Shown here in pieces: positions 45,472 through 54,597 of a DNA stretch of 64,000 bases. How positions within the stretch are numbered: position 1 is the stretch's first letter; each line of letters begins with the position of its first letter. The stretch comes from Microbacterium sp. STN6 (GTDB taxonomy: Bacteria; Actinomycetota; Actinomycetes; Actinomycetales; Microbacteriaceae): the NCBI RefSeq assembly GCF_026410545.1, contig NZ_JAPMIT010000003.1, positions 496,001 to 560,000 on the forward strand. The letters are read 5' to 3'. A program made the translations under genes and the position numbers. The notes below the pieces were generated by a model that ran no database searches, was not told the origin of the DNA, and saw nothing but the letters and a program-made list of their open reading frames with translations.

Positions 45472-46184
45472 TGGAGTTTCTGGATTACCTCTCTGACGAG
45501 CGCGGATGCTCGTTGTCTCAGTTCGTCGCTTGATGTCTCGAATGCGGCGGAGCCGTGCTCCGCCGCGTCGCGGGCGAGTTCGCCCACGGTGGCTTTGATG
45601 GCGCTCGCGCAGAGCATGAGCAGCACGTCCGCATGGATGCGGCGGCGGTCGGCGTCGGCCGCGAACGCGGGGTCCTGCGCGATGAGGCGCTGCGCAGCAT
45701 CCGTCAGCAGATCGTGCATGCGGTTCATCTGCGCGAACTGCCTGCTCAAGAGCTGCGGATGCTGGTGAACGATCGACATGCGCGCTCGCTGCCGTTCTAC
45801 ATTGCGTATGGCATCGCCGTGCAGCGTGAGGAGCAGACGCATGATGGCGTCGGTGCAGCGGGCACCGGTGGCGGTGTTGGTGTTGGTGTCGGTGTTGCCC
45901 GTGGCCGCCTCATCGGCGGTGCGCAGCTCGGCTTCGGCGATGAGAAGCTCAGAGTTCTCGGGGTCGTGCAGGCCGAGAATGGCGTCTTCTTTACTGTCGA
46001 AGTAGTTGAAGAAGGTGCGGGGCGAGACCTCTGCGCGTTCGCTGATGCGCTCGATCGTGAGGTTCTCGAGGCCGTCTTCGAGCACGATGTCGAGGGCGGC
46101 CTGCTCGAGGCGGCTGCGCGTCTGCTGGCGCTTGCGATCGCGCAGGCTGGGTGTCGCCTCGGCGAGGGTGGGAACATCGGTCAC
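45468..46184 (-). CDS. TetR-family repressor of the MFS pump
   Basis: A 238-residue repressor with helix-turn-helix LTIERISERAEVSPRTFFNYFDSKEDAIL at ~40-68 and a helical effector domain. A Thr/Asn repeat (NTDTNTNTATGA, ~97-108) interrupts the first ligand-domain helices. GTG start lies 6 bases after a -10-like AATAAT, giving a predicted leaderless message. It is the first gene of the pump operon. Confidence 0.92.
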   Translation of the reverse strand: MTDVPTLAEATPSLRDRKRQQTRSRLEQAALDIVLEDGLENLTIERISERAEVSPRTFFNYFDSKEDAILGLHDPENSELLIAEAELRTADEAATGNTDTNTNTATGARCTDAIMRLLLTLHGDAIRNVERQRARMSIVHQHPQLLSRQFAQMNRMHDLLTDAAQRLIAQDPAFAADADRRRIHADVLLMLCASAIKATVGELARDAAEHGSAAFETSSDELRQRASALVREVIQKLQ

Positions 46185-46190
46185 TCAAGA

Positions 46191-46231
46191 ATTATTGCAC
46201 CCGCTGCAAGTCTGCGCAACTGCAAGTCTGC
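46191..46231 (-). promoter_or_regulatory. Promoter and direct-repeat operators of the TetR-MFS operon
   Basis: On the minus strand TTGCGC (46214-46219) and AATAAT (46191-46196) are 17 bases apart, with 6 bases from the -10 to the GTG. CTGCAAGTCTGC occurs twice on the plus strand (46204-46215 and 46220-46231), flanking and overlapping the -35, as repressor sites would. Confidence 0.5.
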
Positions 46232-46276
46232 ATTCGCGCAAAGTTGCGTTCGTGCAGCGCGCGTGCCTCGCTCCTC

Positions 46277-47092
46277 TCAGAGGCCGTTGTCGGCCAGCCA
46301 GTCCGTCAGCACCTGAGCAAACTCGTCCGGGTGCTCCACGCTCGGCAGGTGGGCCGTGTCGCTGAAGATGTACCCGGCGGCATCCGGAATCATGTCTGCC
46401 AGGAACGCCTGCTGAGCCAGCGCGACCGACAGGTCGTACTCGCCGACCGTGACGAGCGCCGGCACGCGGATGTCGCCGAGCCGCTCGAATGCGGGCGGAT
46501 CGAGGGCGACCACCACCGGTGCCTCGGCCTGGTGTACGGCGTTCGGCCGATTGAGCTCGTAGGCGCGCTCGACGAAGGCGGGGTCGAGGCCGTCGCGCTG
46601 CCGCACCGGGCCGACGCACCACAGCTCGGTCTCGAGGGCGACAAGGCGGTGCCAGTCCTTCGCCTCGTACGCGTCGTCGATGCGGTCAAACGCCGCGTCT
46701 TCGGCGTCGGTCAGCTCGGTCTCAACGAAGCCGCCGGGGCCGGAACCGATCGTGACGAGGCCGCTCACGCGGGCCGGGGCGTCGAGCGCGAGATCGATGG
46801 CGAGGCGGCCGCCGCGCGAGCTGCCGACCACGACGGCCCGCTCCACGCCGAGGTGGTCGAGCAGCGAGAGGGCGTCTTCTCGGTCGCTGAACGGCACGTT
46901 CTCGGTCTGCGTCTGGCCGGTGCCGCGCATGTCGTAGCGAATGATGAAGTGGTCGTCTGCGAGCGCCGGCACGAGCTCGTCCCACATGCGCAGCGACGCG
47001 ATGCCTGCCGCGATCAGCAGGATGGCGGGGCGGGAGATGTGGCCATCGGTCTCGAAGTAGAGCGAGGCACCTGGCACGTCGAGGTGTGGCAT
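46277..47092 (-). CDS. Alpha/beta-hydrolase
   Basis: Soluble alpha/beta-hydrolase of 271 residues, starting MPHLDVPGASLYFETDG. Oxyanion-region DMRGTGQT, nucleophile elbow VVGSSRGGRLA with Ser, late Asp in TVGEYDLSV and His in DTAHLPSVEHP are all in place. Resembles the 3-oxoadipate enol-lactonase/haloperoxidase-like group, but no pathway genes are near. Substrate unknown. Confidence 0.9.
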   Translation of the reverse strand: MPHLDVPGASLYFETDGHISRPAILLIAAGIASLRMWDELVPALADDHFIIRYDMRGTGQTQTENVPFSDREDALSLLDHLGVERAVVVGSSRGGRLAIDLALDAPARVSGLVTIGSGPGGFVETELTDAEDAAFDRIDDAYEAKDWHRLVALETELWCVGPVRQRDGLDPAFVERAYELNRPNAVHQAEAPVVVALDPPAFERLGDIRVPALVTVGEYDLSVALAQQAFLADMIPDAAGYIFSDTAHLPSVEHPDEFAQVLTDWLADNGL

Positions 47093-47157
47093 GGGGAGAG
47101 CCTAGGCCGCCTCGCCGCGCGTGCACCAGAGCGGGCGAGCGCCAATAGGCTGGTGCG

Positions 47158-48078
47158 ATGGGCGGTGTGCTGACCGGATTCGCGATCATCGCCTTCGTCA
47201 TACTTGTGGGCTACCTCGTGGGCCGCACGAGCATCGGCGGCCCGGCGGCGCAGGGCACCCTCAACCGCATCGCGTTCTTCGTCACGAACCCGGCCCTGCT
47301 CTTCACGGTGCTCGCGAAGGCAGACCTGCACGTCATCTTCTCGTCGTTCGTGGCCGTCGCGCTCATCAGCGCGCTCGTCGTCGCGGTGATCTTCATCGTG
47401 CTGAACGCGCTCTTCTTCAAGCTGAAGACCGCCGAGGCGACCATCGGCACGCTCGCCTCCGGCTACGTGAACGCGAACAACATCGGCCTGCCGGTCGCGG
47501 TCTACGTGCTGGGCAGTGCGTCCTACGTCGCGCCGGTGCTGCTGCTGCAACTGCTGGTCTTCGCGCCGGTGGCGCTGACGGTGCTCGACGTGTCGTCGAA
47601 GGGGCGCGCATCCGTGTGGGGCATCATCAGCCAGCCGGTGCGCAACCCCATGATCATCGCGTCGGTGCTGGGCGTTCTCGTGGCGGTGACGGGCGTGCGG
47701 CTGCCGGCGGTGGTGTTCCAGCCGTTCGAGCTGCTGGGCGGCGCGGCGGTGCCGCTCGTGCTCATGGCGTTCGGCATGTCGCTGAACGGCTCGCGGCCGC
47801 TGCGGGCTGGGTCGGGCCGCGTGCAGATTCTTGTAGCGGCCGGCCTGAAGTCGGTAGGGATGCCGGTGGTCGCCTTCCTCGCCGCGCACTTCCTGTTCGG
47901 GCTCACCGGCGCGCACCTGATGGCCGCGGTGACGATGGCGGCGCTGCCCGCGGCGCAGAACGTGTACAACTTCGCGAGCCGCTACGAGCGCGGGCTGGTT
48001 CTCGCGCGGGACTCGGTGCTGCTGACCACCCTGCTCGCGGTCCCCGTGCTGATCGTGATCGCGGCCCTCCTCGCCTGA
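47158..48078 (+). CDS. AEC-family transporter
   Basis: Auxin-efflux-carrier-type permease of 306 residues with ten hydrophobic segments. Typical signs: FFVTNPALLFTVLAKAD in the first half, ASGYVNANNIGLPVA (the helix break with Asn) and the C-terminal AALPAAQNVYNFASRY. Bacterial members carry malate, lactate or other organic acids. It stands alone between the hydrolase and exonuclease genes. Confidence 0.9.
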   Translation: MGGVLTGFAIIAFVILVGYLVGRTSIGGPAAQGTLNRIAFFVTNPALLFTVLAKADLHVIFSSFVAVALISALVVAVIFIVLNALFFKLKTAEATIGTLASGYVNANNIGLPVAVYVLGSASYVAPVLLLQLLVFAPVALTVLDVSSKGRASVWGIISQPVRNPMIIASVLGVLVAVTGVRLPAVVFQPFELLGGAAVPLVLMAFGMSLNGSRPLRAGSGRVQILVAAGLKSVGMPVVAFLAAHFLFGLTGAHLMAAVTMAALPAAQNVYNFASRYERGLVLARDSVLLTTLLAVPVLIVIAALLA

Positions 48079-48089
48079 CGCGGCCCTGG

Positions 48090-48117
48090 AGCGCTCGACG
48101 AGCGTGTCTCGAAACCC
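48090..48117. repeat. Partial palindromic repeat arm
   Basis: GCTCGACGAGCGTGTCTCGAAACCC matches one arm of the intergenic repeats at 16.9 and 53.6 kb (GAGGAG...GTCTCGAAACCC). No second arm is seen, so it may be a truncated copy. It lies between the converging AEC and xthA genes. Confidence 0.35.
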
Positions 48118-48126
48118 GCTCGCGCC

Positions 48127-48963
48127 TCAGAAGATCATGGGGCGGTCGTCGTCCTCCAGCTCGACGTCGAGGTCGACCACCACGGGCACGTGGTCGCTCG
48201 GGGCGTCACCCTTGCGCTCGTCGCGGTGGATCGCGGCATCCGTCACCAGGGCGGCGAACGCCGGCGAGCCCATGATGAAGTCGATGCGCAGGCCCTCGTT
48301 GCGCGGGAACCGCAGGCGCTTGTAGTCCCAGAACGTGTAGCCCTCGGGCACGCGCGGGCGCACCACGTCGGCGAGACCCGCCGTCTCGAACGCCGCGAAC
48401 GCCGCCCGCTCTGGCGCCGAAATGTGCGTCGAGACCCCGTGTACGAACCCCGGGTCACCCACGTCGGAGTCGCGCGGCGCGATGTTCCAGTCGCCCATCA
48501 GCGCGAGTGGCAGGTCGGGGTCGGCCGCGAGCCACTGCGCGGTATCGGCCGCGAGGTTGGTCAGCCAGTCGAGCTTGTACACGTAGTGCGGGTCGTCGAG
48601 GCTGCGGCCGTTGGGCACGTACAGGCTCCACAGCCGCACGCCCTCGACGGTGACGCCCATGGCACGCGCCTCGATCGGAAGTTCCGGCCCCTCAGCGCCC
48701 TTCAGGAACCCGGGCTGCCCCTCGAAGCTCGTCGCCACATCGCTCATAGGCACGCGGCTCGCGAACGCCACGCCGTTCCACTGGTTCAGGCCGTGCGCCT
48801 CGACCTCGTAGCCCGCCTGCTCGAACGCCTCGAACGGGAACTGCTCGGGCGTGCACTTGATCTCCTGCATCGCGAGCACGTCGACGTTCTCACGCAGCAG
48901 CCAGTCGACCACGCGGCCCACTCGGGTGCGTATCGAGTTCACATTCCAGGTCGCAACACGCAT
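48127..48963 (-). CDS. xthA: Exodeoxyribonuclease III / AP endonuclease
   Basis: DNA-repair nuclease that cuts at abasic sites and degrades 3' ends. 278 residues, EEP fold. MRVATWNVNSIRTRV at the start, catalytic Glu in AMQEIKCTPEQ, LMGDWNIAPRDSDV, and the final SDHVPVVVDLDV with catalytic Asp-His are intact. Length is normal. Confidence 0.95.
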   Translation of the reverse strand: MRVATWNVNSIRTRVGRVVDWLLRENVDVLAMQEIKCTPEQFPFEAFEQAGYEVEAHGLNQWNGVAFASRVPMSDVATSFEGQPGFLKGAEGPELPIEARAMGVTVEGVRLWSLYVPNGRSLDDPHYVYKLDWLTNLAADTAQWLAADPDLPLALMGDWNIAPRDSDVGDPGFVHGVSTHISAPERAAFAAFETAGLADVVRPRVPEGYTFWDYKRLRFPRNEGLRIDFIMGSPAFAALVTDAAIHRDERKGDAPSDHVPVVVDLDVELEDDDRPMIF

Positions 48964-48999
48964 GTGCCCACGCTATCGAATAGCGGATGCCGAGGCCGC

Positions 49000-49086
49000 G
49001 CCCCGCACCCATCCCGACCCCGACCCCATCCCGACCCCGACCCCAACTCACGCCGGCTCGGGCCGAATTGCGGGTGTCGCCGCATG
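49000..49086. repeat. Short C-rich repeat and half copy of the 58-kb hairpin sequence
   Basis: CATCCCGACCCCGACCC is nearly repeated twice (about 49009-49044). Next to it, CTCGGGCCGAATTGCGGGTGTCGCC resembles the arm GGGCCGAATCGCGGGTTCTCGCC at 58 kb. This is part of the 177-base gap between xthA and pyrE. Confidence 0.5.
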
Positions 49087-49140
49087 GAACTCGCGAAGTG
49101 GCCCGACGCGATGATGCGCTCCACCGAACCCTTTAGAGTT

Positions 49141-49695
49141 ATGGGCGTGACGGATACGCGCCAGCAGCTCATCGACCACATCAGCGCCGAAGCGGTGTTC
49201 CACGGTGACTTCACGCTCACGAGCGGCAAGAAGGCCACGTACTACGTCGACCTGCGCAAGGTGAGCCTCGATCACCGGGTGGCGCCGCTCATCGGGCAGG
49301 TCATGCTCGACGCCATCGCCGACGTGCCAGATGTGTCGGCGGTCGGCGGCATGACCATGGGGGCCGACCCGGTCGCGGCGGCCATCCTGCACCAGGGCGC
49401 GGCGCGCGGGCTCGAGTACGACGCATTCGTCGTGCGCAAGGAGCCCAAAGACCACGGCCGCGGCAAGCAGGTCGAGGGCCCGGAGCTTGCGGGCAAGCGC
49501 GTGATCGTGCTCGAAGACACCTCGACCACCGGTGGCTCGCCCCTGAAGGCCATCGAGGCGCTGAAGAAGGTGGGCGCCGAGATCGCCGCGGTCGCCGTCG
49601 TCGTCGACCGCAACACGGGCGCGCGCGAGGCCATCGAGGCTGCCGGCTACCGCTACATCGCCGCGATCGGGCTTGAGGACCTGGGCTTGGCATAG
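49141..49695 (+). CDS. pyrE: Orotate phosphoribosyltransferase
   Basis: Joins orotate to PRPP to give orotidine monophosphate in pyrimidine synthesis. 184 residues: FTLTSGKKATYYVDLRKVSL near the start binds orotate, VVRKEPKDHGRGKQVEG is the flexible catalytic loop, and VIVLEDTSTTGGSPL is the PRPP-binding motif. ATG at 49141 or GTG two codons later. The next gene starts on the last base of its stop codon. Confidence 0.95.
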   Translation: MGVTDTRQQLIDHISAEAVFHGDFTLTSGKKATYYVDLRKVSLDHRVAPLIGQVMLDAIADVPDVSAVGGMTMGADPVAAAILHQGAARGLEYDAFVVRKEPKDHGRGKQVEGPELAGKRVIVLEDTSTTGGSPLKAIEALKKVGAEIAAVAVVVDRNTGAREAIEAAGYRYIAAIGLEDLGLA

Positions 49696-50834
49696 TGGCC
49701 GACGAGCGCGACAAGCAAGCGGATGCCGCGCGGCGAGCCGCGCGGGCCCGCGCCGACGAGCCGACCCAGCCCACAGAGCAGGTGCCGCCCGGGGCTGCTG
49801 ACGACGACGCAACGCAGCTGATCGAGCGGCCGGGTGAGCCTGCGTCGAGCGCCGACGATGACGCAACGCAGCTGATCGAGCGGCCCGTCGCGCCCACGCT
49901 CCAGACGCCGCCGGCGGGCTTCACCGCATTCGACCTGCTGCCGCTGAACTCGGGTGCGGTGCTGCCCGGCGAGCCCGTCGGCGCCCCCGTGCCGCGCACG
50001 AGCGACAGCGCCGAGGCCGTCTTCAGCGACCTCTTCGGCCCGTCAGTCAACGTGGTCGAGACGGGCGAGGGAGGCGACGGGCCCAGCAGCGACGCGGCCG
50101 GCAGCGACGAGCCCGGCAGCGACGCGGCCGGCGACGGCGCGCCGACCGTCGTGGCTCGCGCCGAGCCGACTGCCGACAGCCGGCGAGCGAGACGCGAGGC
50201 GCTGGCGGCGGATGCCGCATCCGCACCGCAGCTGTCGGCACGCAACACGCGCGCGCTCATCATCGTGGCGGTTGCGCTCGTCGTGGTGCTCGCGCTGATC
50301 GGGCTGTTCGTGCTCGGTACGCGGCTGCCGGCGATGCTGGCATCGGCTCCCGCGCCGTCGGCCTCGCACAGCACCGCTCCCGCGCGCTCGGCGCCGCCCT
50401 CGCCCGAGCCGACGCCGACCGTGCGGCCCAAGCCGGCCGCCGCGCAGCCGGCGGGGGTGCACGCGTGGAACACGCTGGGAGGCGGCGAGTGCCTGCAGCC
50501 GTACACCTCCCCGTGGGCTGAGGAGTTCACGGTGGTCGACTGCGCCACGCCGCACGCCGGGCAGCTCGTGTACACCGCGCTGCTCTCGGACGATCCCGCT
50601 GCGGCGTATCCCGGCGACGACGCGTTGGGGAAGTCCGTGACCGACCTGTGTGCGAAGAAGGGCGTGATCGACCTGGGAGCGGCCGCCGCCTACACCGACA
50701 TGCAGATTCAGGGCAGCTACCCGGCGACGGCCGAGCAGTGGGCCGCGGGCGAGCGCTCGTACTACTGCTTCGCGAGCCGCTCGTCGGTCGAGCCGATGAC
50801 GGCGAGCGTCGCCGGCGGCGGCCCCGCCGCCTGA
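49695..50834 (+). CDS. Membrane protein with septum-formation-like C-terminal domain
   Basis: A 379-residue protein. Residues ~1-190 are disordered, acidic and Ala/Pro-rich, with the 9-residue segment DDDATQLIE repeated twice. One helix (~194-216, NTRALIIVAVALVVVLALIGLFV) is followed by a Pro/Ser-rich stalk and an external domain with GGGECLQPYTSPWAEEFTVVDCATPHAGQLV and two further cysteines. This Cys pattern matches the actinobacterial septum-formation (DUF4190-associated) domain. GTG start coupled to pyrE. Role in division not proven. Confidence 0.7.
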   Translation: MADERDKQADAARRAARARADEPTQPTEQVPPGAADDDATQLIERPGEPASSADDDATQLIERPVAPTLQTPPAGFTAFDLLPLNSGAVLPGEPVGAPVPRTSDSAEAVFSDLFGPSVNVVETGEGGDGPSSDAAGSDEPGSDAAGDGAPTVVARAEPTADSRRARREALAADAASAPQLSARNTRALIIVAVALVVVLALIGLFVLGTRLPAMLASAPAPSASHSTAPARSAPPSPEPTPTVRPKPAAAQPAGVHAWNTLGGGECLQPYTSPWAEEFTVVDCATPHAGQLVYTALLSDDPAAAYPGDDALGKSVTDLCAKKGVIDLGAAAAYTDMQIQGSYPATAEQWAAGERSYYCFASRSSVEPMTASVAGGGPAA

Positions 50835-51484
50835 TTCGCTGCAACGAATCCCGTCTCGTACGCCATGATCACGGCCTGAACGCGGTCGCGCAGGCCCAGC
50901 TTCGCGAGAATACTGGCGACATGCGTCTTCACGGTCGCGGGGCTCACGACGAGCGCCGCCGCGATCTCGCTGTTCGTCGACCCGCGAGCAAGCTCGGTCA
51001 GCACCGTGCGCTCGCGCTCGCTGAGGCGCTCGACGATCGGTGACGGCCCGTCGGGCTGCTGCGGCCTCGTCAGGAACTCATCGACCAGCCGACGCACCAC
51101 CGGCTGCGCGAGCACCGTCTCGCCTGCCGCGACCGAACGCACGCAGCGAATGAGCTCCTGCGGGTCGACGTCCTTGAGCAGGTACCCGCTTGCGCCCGCG
51201 CGCAGGGCCGCTACGACGTAGTCGTCGACGTCGTACGTGGTGAGCACGAGCACGCGGCTGCGCGGCGCATCCCGAACGATCGCGTGCGTGGCGTCGAGCC
51301 CGTTCATGCCGGGCATCCGCACGTCCATGAGAACCACGTCAGGGTGGGTCTCACGCACAAGGCGCACCGCCTGCTCCCCGTCGGCGGCCTCCCCGCACAC
51401 GTCGATGTCGGGCTGCTGTTCGAGCATGATGCGGAAACCGCTGCGCACCAGCAGCTGATCGTCAACCACCGCGACCCGAATCAT
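50762..51484 (-). CDS. LuxR/NarL-family response regulator
   Basis: 240-residue regulator: VAVVDDQLLVRSG, phospho-Asp in VVLMDVRMPG, Lys in YLLKDVDPQ, and the LuxR helix-turn-helix LSERERTVLTELARGSTNSEIA with TVKTHVASILAKLGL. It overlaps the kinase gene by 4 bases and the convergent septum-formation-like gene by 73. The extra ~25 C-terminal residues fall in this overlap. Confidence 0.93.
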   Translation of the reverse strand: MIRVAVVDDQLLVRSGFRIMLEQQPDIDVCGEAADGEQAVRLVRETHPDVVLMDVRMPGMNGLDATHAIVRDAPRSRVLVLTTYDVDDYVVAALRAGASGYLLKDVDPQELIRCVRSVAAGETVLAQPVVRRLVDEFLTRPQQPDGPSPIVERLSERERTVLTELARGSTNSEIAAALVVSPATVKTHVASILAKLGLRDRVQAVIMAYETGFVAANQAAGPPPATLAVIGSTDERLAKQ

Positions 51485-52671
51485 CGTGCCGCCTCGATCG
51501 TGCTGGCATCGGAGCGTTCTGAGCTCGCCGCGAACCCGCCGGGCTCGCCGCTCGCAGTGGCATACGGCAACTCCGCTCGAACGAGCCAGCGGCCCTCGCT
51601 CGGGCCGGCAACGACGCTCCCGCCATGAGCCGCGGCTCTCTCGGCCATGCCGTGCAGGCCAAGACCCGTGGCGCTGGGTAGCGCAGCCGCGGAGCCCAAC
51701 GGGTTCTCTATGGTGAGCTGCAGCGCATCCGCCCGGTAGTCGACGCTCACACTGACGGATGCGCCCGCCGCATGCTTGCGGGCGTTCGTGAGTGCCTCCT
51801 GCACGATACGGAACGCGGCGAGCGACAACCCGGCGGGCAGCGGTATGACGCTGCCGGTGACGACGAGACGGGCGCCGTCGGCAGCGGTGAGTGCGGGCAG
51901 CTGGTCGATTCCCGGGTGCGGATGAGTCGAGCCCGGCCTGCCGTCGCGGGTCGCAGCGAGGAGCGCGCGCACCTCGCTGAGGCCCTCCTGGGCCGACGCC
52001 ATGACCTGCTCCACGCTGGCGCGGGCGGGGCTCGTCTCGTCGAGTTGCTGTTGCGCGGCACCGGCCTGCACCGCGATGCTGCTGAGCGTGTGGGCGAGAA
52101 TGTCGTGCAGGTCGCGCGTGATGCGGGCCCGCTCGGCCGCGGCGGCGAGTGCGGCGTGCTGTTCCCGCTCGCGCTCGAGCTCGGCGCTCAGCAGGCGCAG
52201 CCGCTCGGCCTGCGCTCGCGACCGGGCGAGCAGAGCGCCCGCGAGCGCCGGCGCGCCTACGATCACGACCGGCGTCACGAGCATCTCGAGTGTCGAAGAA
52301 CTCGTGCGCACCTGCATCACGACGGTCCCGGCGAGAATCACGAGCAGCGCGATGCCTGCCCGCACCCCGCGCAGCCGGTTCGCCGCCGAGAACGCCAGCA
52401 CGAGCACCGCCACGAACGACCAGAGGGGAGTCGAGGCGCCGGGCAGCTGCGCGAGCAGCATGCAGCCGGCTGCGGCCCACACCGCCATCGCGAGCGGCGC
52501 GCGGGTGCGCAGCGCGACCGAGACCGCCGTGAGTGCCGAGATGACTTCAGTGAGCGGATGCGCGACGCCCGCGTCAAGCGCGGTCGTCACGACCGCGGCG
52601 ACAACGAGCACGGCCGCGATCACTGCGTCGGGCCAGGGAACGCCGACCAGGCTCCGCCGTGAGCGCTGCAT
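51481..52671 (-). CDS. Sensor histidine kinase (HisKA_3)
   Basis: 396 residues from ATG (MQRSRRSLV); the frame is open 40 codons further but looks non-coding. Five helices in the first ~165 residues and no external domain. H-box RITRDLHDILAHTLS, then EALTNARKHAAG and GLGLHGMAERA of the HATPase domain. Divergent from a membrane protein gene 204 bases away, the likely target. Confidence 0.93.
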   Translation of the reverse strand: MQRSRRSLVGVPWPDAVIAAVLVVAAVVTTALDAGVAHPLTEVISALTAVSVALRTRAPLAMAVWAAAGCMLLAQLPGASTPLWSFVAVLVLAFSAANRLRGVRAGIALLVILAGTVVMQVRTSSSTLEMLVTPVVIVGAPALAGALLARSRAQAERLRLLSAELEREREQHAALAAAAERARITRDLHDILAHTLSSIAVQAGAAQQQLDETSPARASVEQVMASAQEGLSEVRALLAATRDGRPGSTHPHPGIDQLPALTAADGARLVVTGSVIPLPAGLSLAAFRIVQEALTNARKHAAGASVSVSVDYRADALQLTIENPLGSAAALPSATGLGLHGMAERAAAHGGSVVAGPSEGRWLVRAELPYATASGEPGGFAASSERSDASTIEAAR

Positions 52672-52875
52672 GACATAAGGGTACGGCCGACGAGTGCGGC
52701 CCGGCATCGGCCGATCGGGCGAGGGCGGGATCGGCCATGCGGGGGCCGGGCATGCGCGGAAGACCGGCCGGGCGGCATCCGCTTTCATCATCTGGCTCGA
52801 TACGAGGGCAGACCTGCCGCTCCTAGCGTGGCGGCAGCGCGCTCGAGATGAGCGCCGAGATGAAAGGAACCTGCC

Positions 52876-53598
52876 ATGTCAGATGCATCGCTCACGCCGA
52901 GGACGGCGAGACGTTCGGAGCCGGCCGCATCGGCGGCCTCGACTGCGCCGACCCCGTCGACGGCAGCTGTCGCTGTCGAGGCTCTCCACCCCCGATTCGG
53001 CCTGCTCGCACTGTGTCTCGTCGCTGCGCCGCTCGCCGAGGTCGTCGAGGCCGTTCTCTCGCCGCTCACGGGCGGCGAGACCTCCGACGACATGGCGGCC
53101 ATCGCGGCGGCGCCAGAGCGGTTCACCGTGTCGGTGCTCATCGGGCTCGTCGGCACCGTGCTGCTGCTGCCCGCGCTGCTCGGTCTCTCTCGCGTCTCTG
53201 CGCACCGCTCACCGACCCTCGCGCTGTTCGCGAGTGCCGCGATCGTCGTCTCCATCGTGGGCTTCGCCGGCATCCGGATGGCCCAGGCCTTCGAGCTTCA
53301 ACTCTCGAGCGGCGGCGCGGGCGGTGCCGCGCACTTCGATGCGGCAGTGGGCAACGCGATCGGCGCAACCATGACGGTCATGTTCCTGGCGGGAAACGTG
53401 GTGGGCATCATCCTTCTCGCCATCGCCCTGCTGCGGTCGCGGGCGGTGCCCATCGCGGCCGTGATCCTGTTACTGCTGTTCCCGTTCGTCGACCTGCTGG
53501 TGCCCGGGCACATCGGGGCGATCGCGTCACACGTCGTACTGCTGGCGGCGTTCGGCTGGATGGCGGCACGGCTATTGCGGTCGCCCCACGAGGGTTGA
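52876..53598 (+). CDS. Membrane protein of unknown function
   Basis: A 240-residue protein: an Ala/Ser/Thr-rich cytoplasmic tail (~1-40) followed by six predicted helices with small loops. No family recognised with confidence. AAAGGAA precedes the ATG. Divergent from the kinase-regulator pair, so it may be regulated by it. Confidence 0.7.
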   Translation: MSDASLTPRTARRSEPAASAASTAPTPSTAAVAVEALHPRFGLLALCLVAAPLAEVVEAVLSPLTGGETSDDMAAIAAAPERFTVSVLIGLVGTVLLLPALLGLSRVSAHRSPTLALFASAAIVVSIVGFAGIRMAQAFELQLSSGGAGGAAHFDAAVGNAIGATMTVMFLAGNVVGIILLAIALLRSRAVPIAAVILLLLFPFVDLLVPGHIGAIASHVVLLAAFGWMAARLLRSPHEG

Positions 53599-53715
53599 GT
53601 CCGCCGGCGAAGCGGGTTGAGGAGCGCCGAAGGCGCGTCTCGAAGCCCGGCCCCCGAAGCAGGTTTCGAGACGCCGCTTCGCGGCTCCTCAACCCGCTTC
53701 GCAGCTCCTCAACCC
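53591..53715. repeat. Palindromic intergenic repeat cluster (REP-like)
   Basis: GGGTTGAGGAGCGCCGAAGG...GTCTCGAAGCCC (53614-53648) pairs with AGGTTTCGAGAC...CTCCTCAACCC (53661-53695). An extra tail, GCTTCGCAGCTCCTCAACCC, is repeated once more, and a partial GGGTTGAG arm lies before. It fills the gap between two convergent genes and may terminate both. Confidence 0.8.
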
Positions 53716-53725
53716 GCAGTCGCGC

Positions 53726-54526
53726 TCAGATGGCGTCGGTCTCGACCGGCTCGTGGCTCAGGAGCTCAGAGACGCCCTTCAGGATCTCGTCGGGACGGAA
53801 CGGGTAGCGGCTGATCTCGGCGTCGTCGCTGATGCCGGTGAGCACCAGGATCGTGTGCAGACCGGCCTCGATGCCCGCCACGATGTCGGTGTCCATGCGG
53901 TCGCCGATCATCGCCGTGTTCTCTGAGTGCGCCCCGATGCGGTTCATCGCCGAGCGGAACATCATGGGGTTCGGCTTGCCCACCACATACGGCTCCTTGC
54001 CGGTGGCCTTGGAAATGAGCGCGGCGATCGCGCCGGTAGCAGGCATGGGACCTTCGGCGCTGGGGCCGGTCGCATCCGGGTTCGTGGCGATGAATCGGGC
54101 GCCCGCGCCGATGAGCCTGATGGCCTTCGTGATCGCCTCGAACGAGTAGTTGCGGGTCTCGCCGACGACCACGTAGTCGGGGTTGATCTCGGTCATGATG
54201 AAGCCGGCCTCGTGCAGCGCGGTCGTGAGGCCGGCCTCGCCGATCACGAAGGCGCTGCCGCCGGGGGCCTGCGACTTGCAGAACGCGGCGGTGGCGAGTG
54301 CGGAGGTCCAGATGGCGTCCTCGGGAACGTCGAGGCCCGACTGCCGCAGTCTGGCGCTCAGGTCGCGCGGCGTGAAGATCGAGTTGTTCGTAAGCACCAG
54401 GAAGGGGGTGCCGGTGTCGCGCCACTGCTGAATCAGCGCGGCAGCGCCGGGCAGGGCCGCGTTCTCGTGCACGAGAACGCCGTCCATGTCAGTCAGCCAG
54501 CACTCGATCTCGCTTCGATCGGTCAC
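53726..54526 (-). CDS. HAD-IIA (NagD-like) sugar-phosphate phosphatase
   Basis: Phosphatase of the HAD superfamily, 266 residues. Motif I is degenerate at the start but readable: WLTDMDGVLV with both aspartates. LVLTNNS is motif II, GKPNPMMF holds the motif III lysine, and IGDRMDTDIVAGIEAG is motif IV. The C2 cap is of NagD type. Likely dephosphorylates a nucleotide or sugar phosphate; specificity unknown. Confidence 0.92.
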   Translation of the reverse strand: MTDRSEIECWLTDMDGVLVHENAALPGAAALIQQWRDTGTPFLVLTNNSIFTPRDLSARLRQSGLDVPEDAIWTSALATAAFCKSQAPGGSAFVIGEAGLTTALHEAGFIMTEINPDYVVVGETRNYSFEAITKAIRLIGAGARFIATNPDATGPSAEGPMPATGAIAALISKATGKEPYVVGKPNPMMFRSAMNRIGAHSENTAMIGDRMDTDIVAGIEAGLHTILVLTGISDDAEISRYPFRPDEILKGVSELLSHEPVETDAI

Positions 54527-54597
54527 GGGACTCCTTCCGTCGCCTAAAGTCTATGGGCGGCAGGTTACCGGCGAATGTCGACCGCTAGCCTGAGGGG

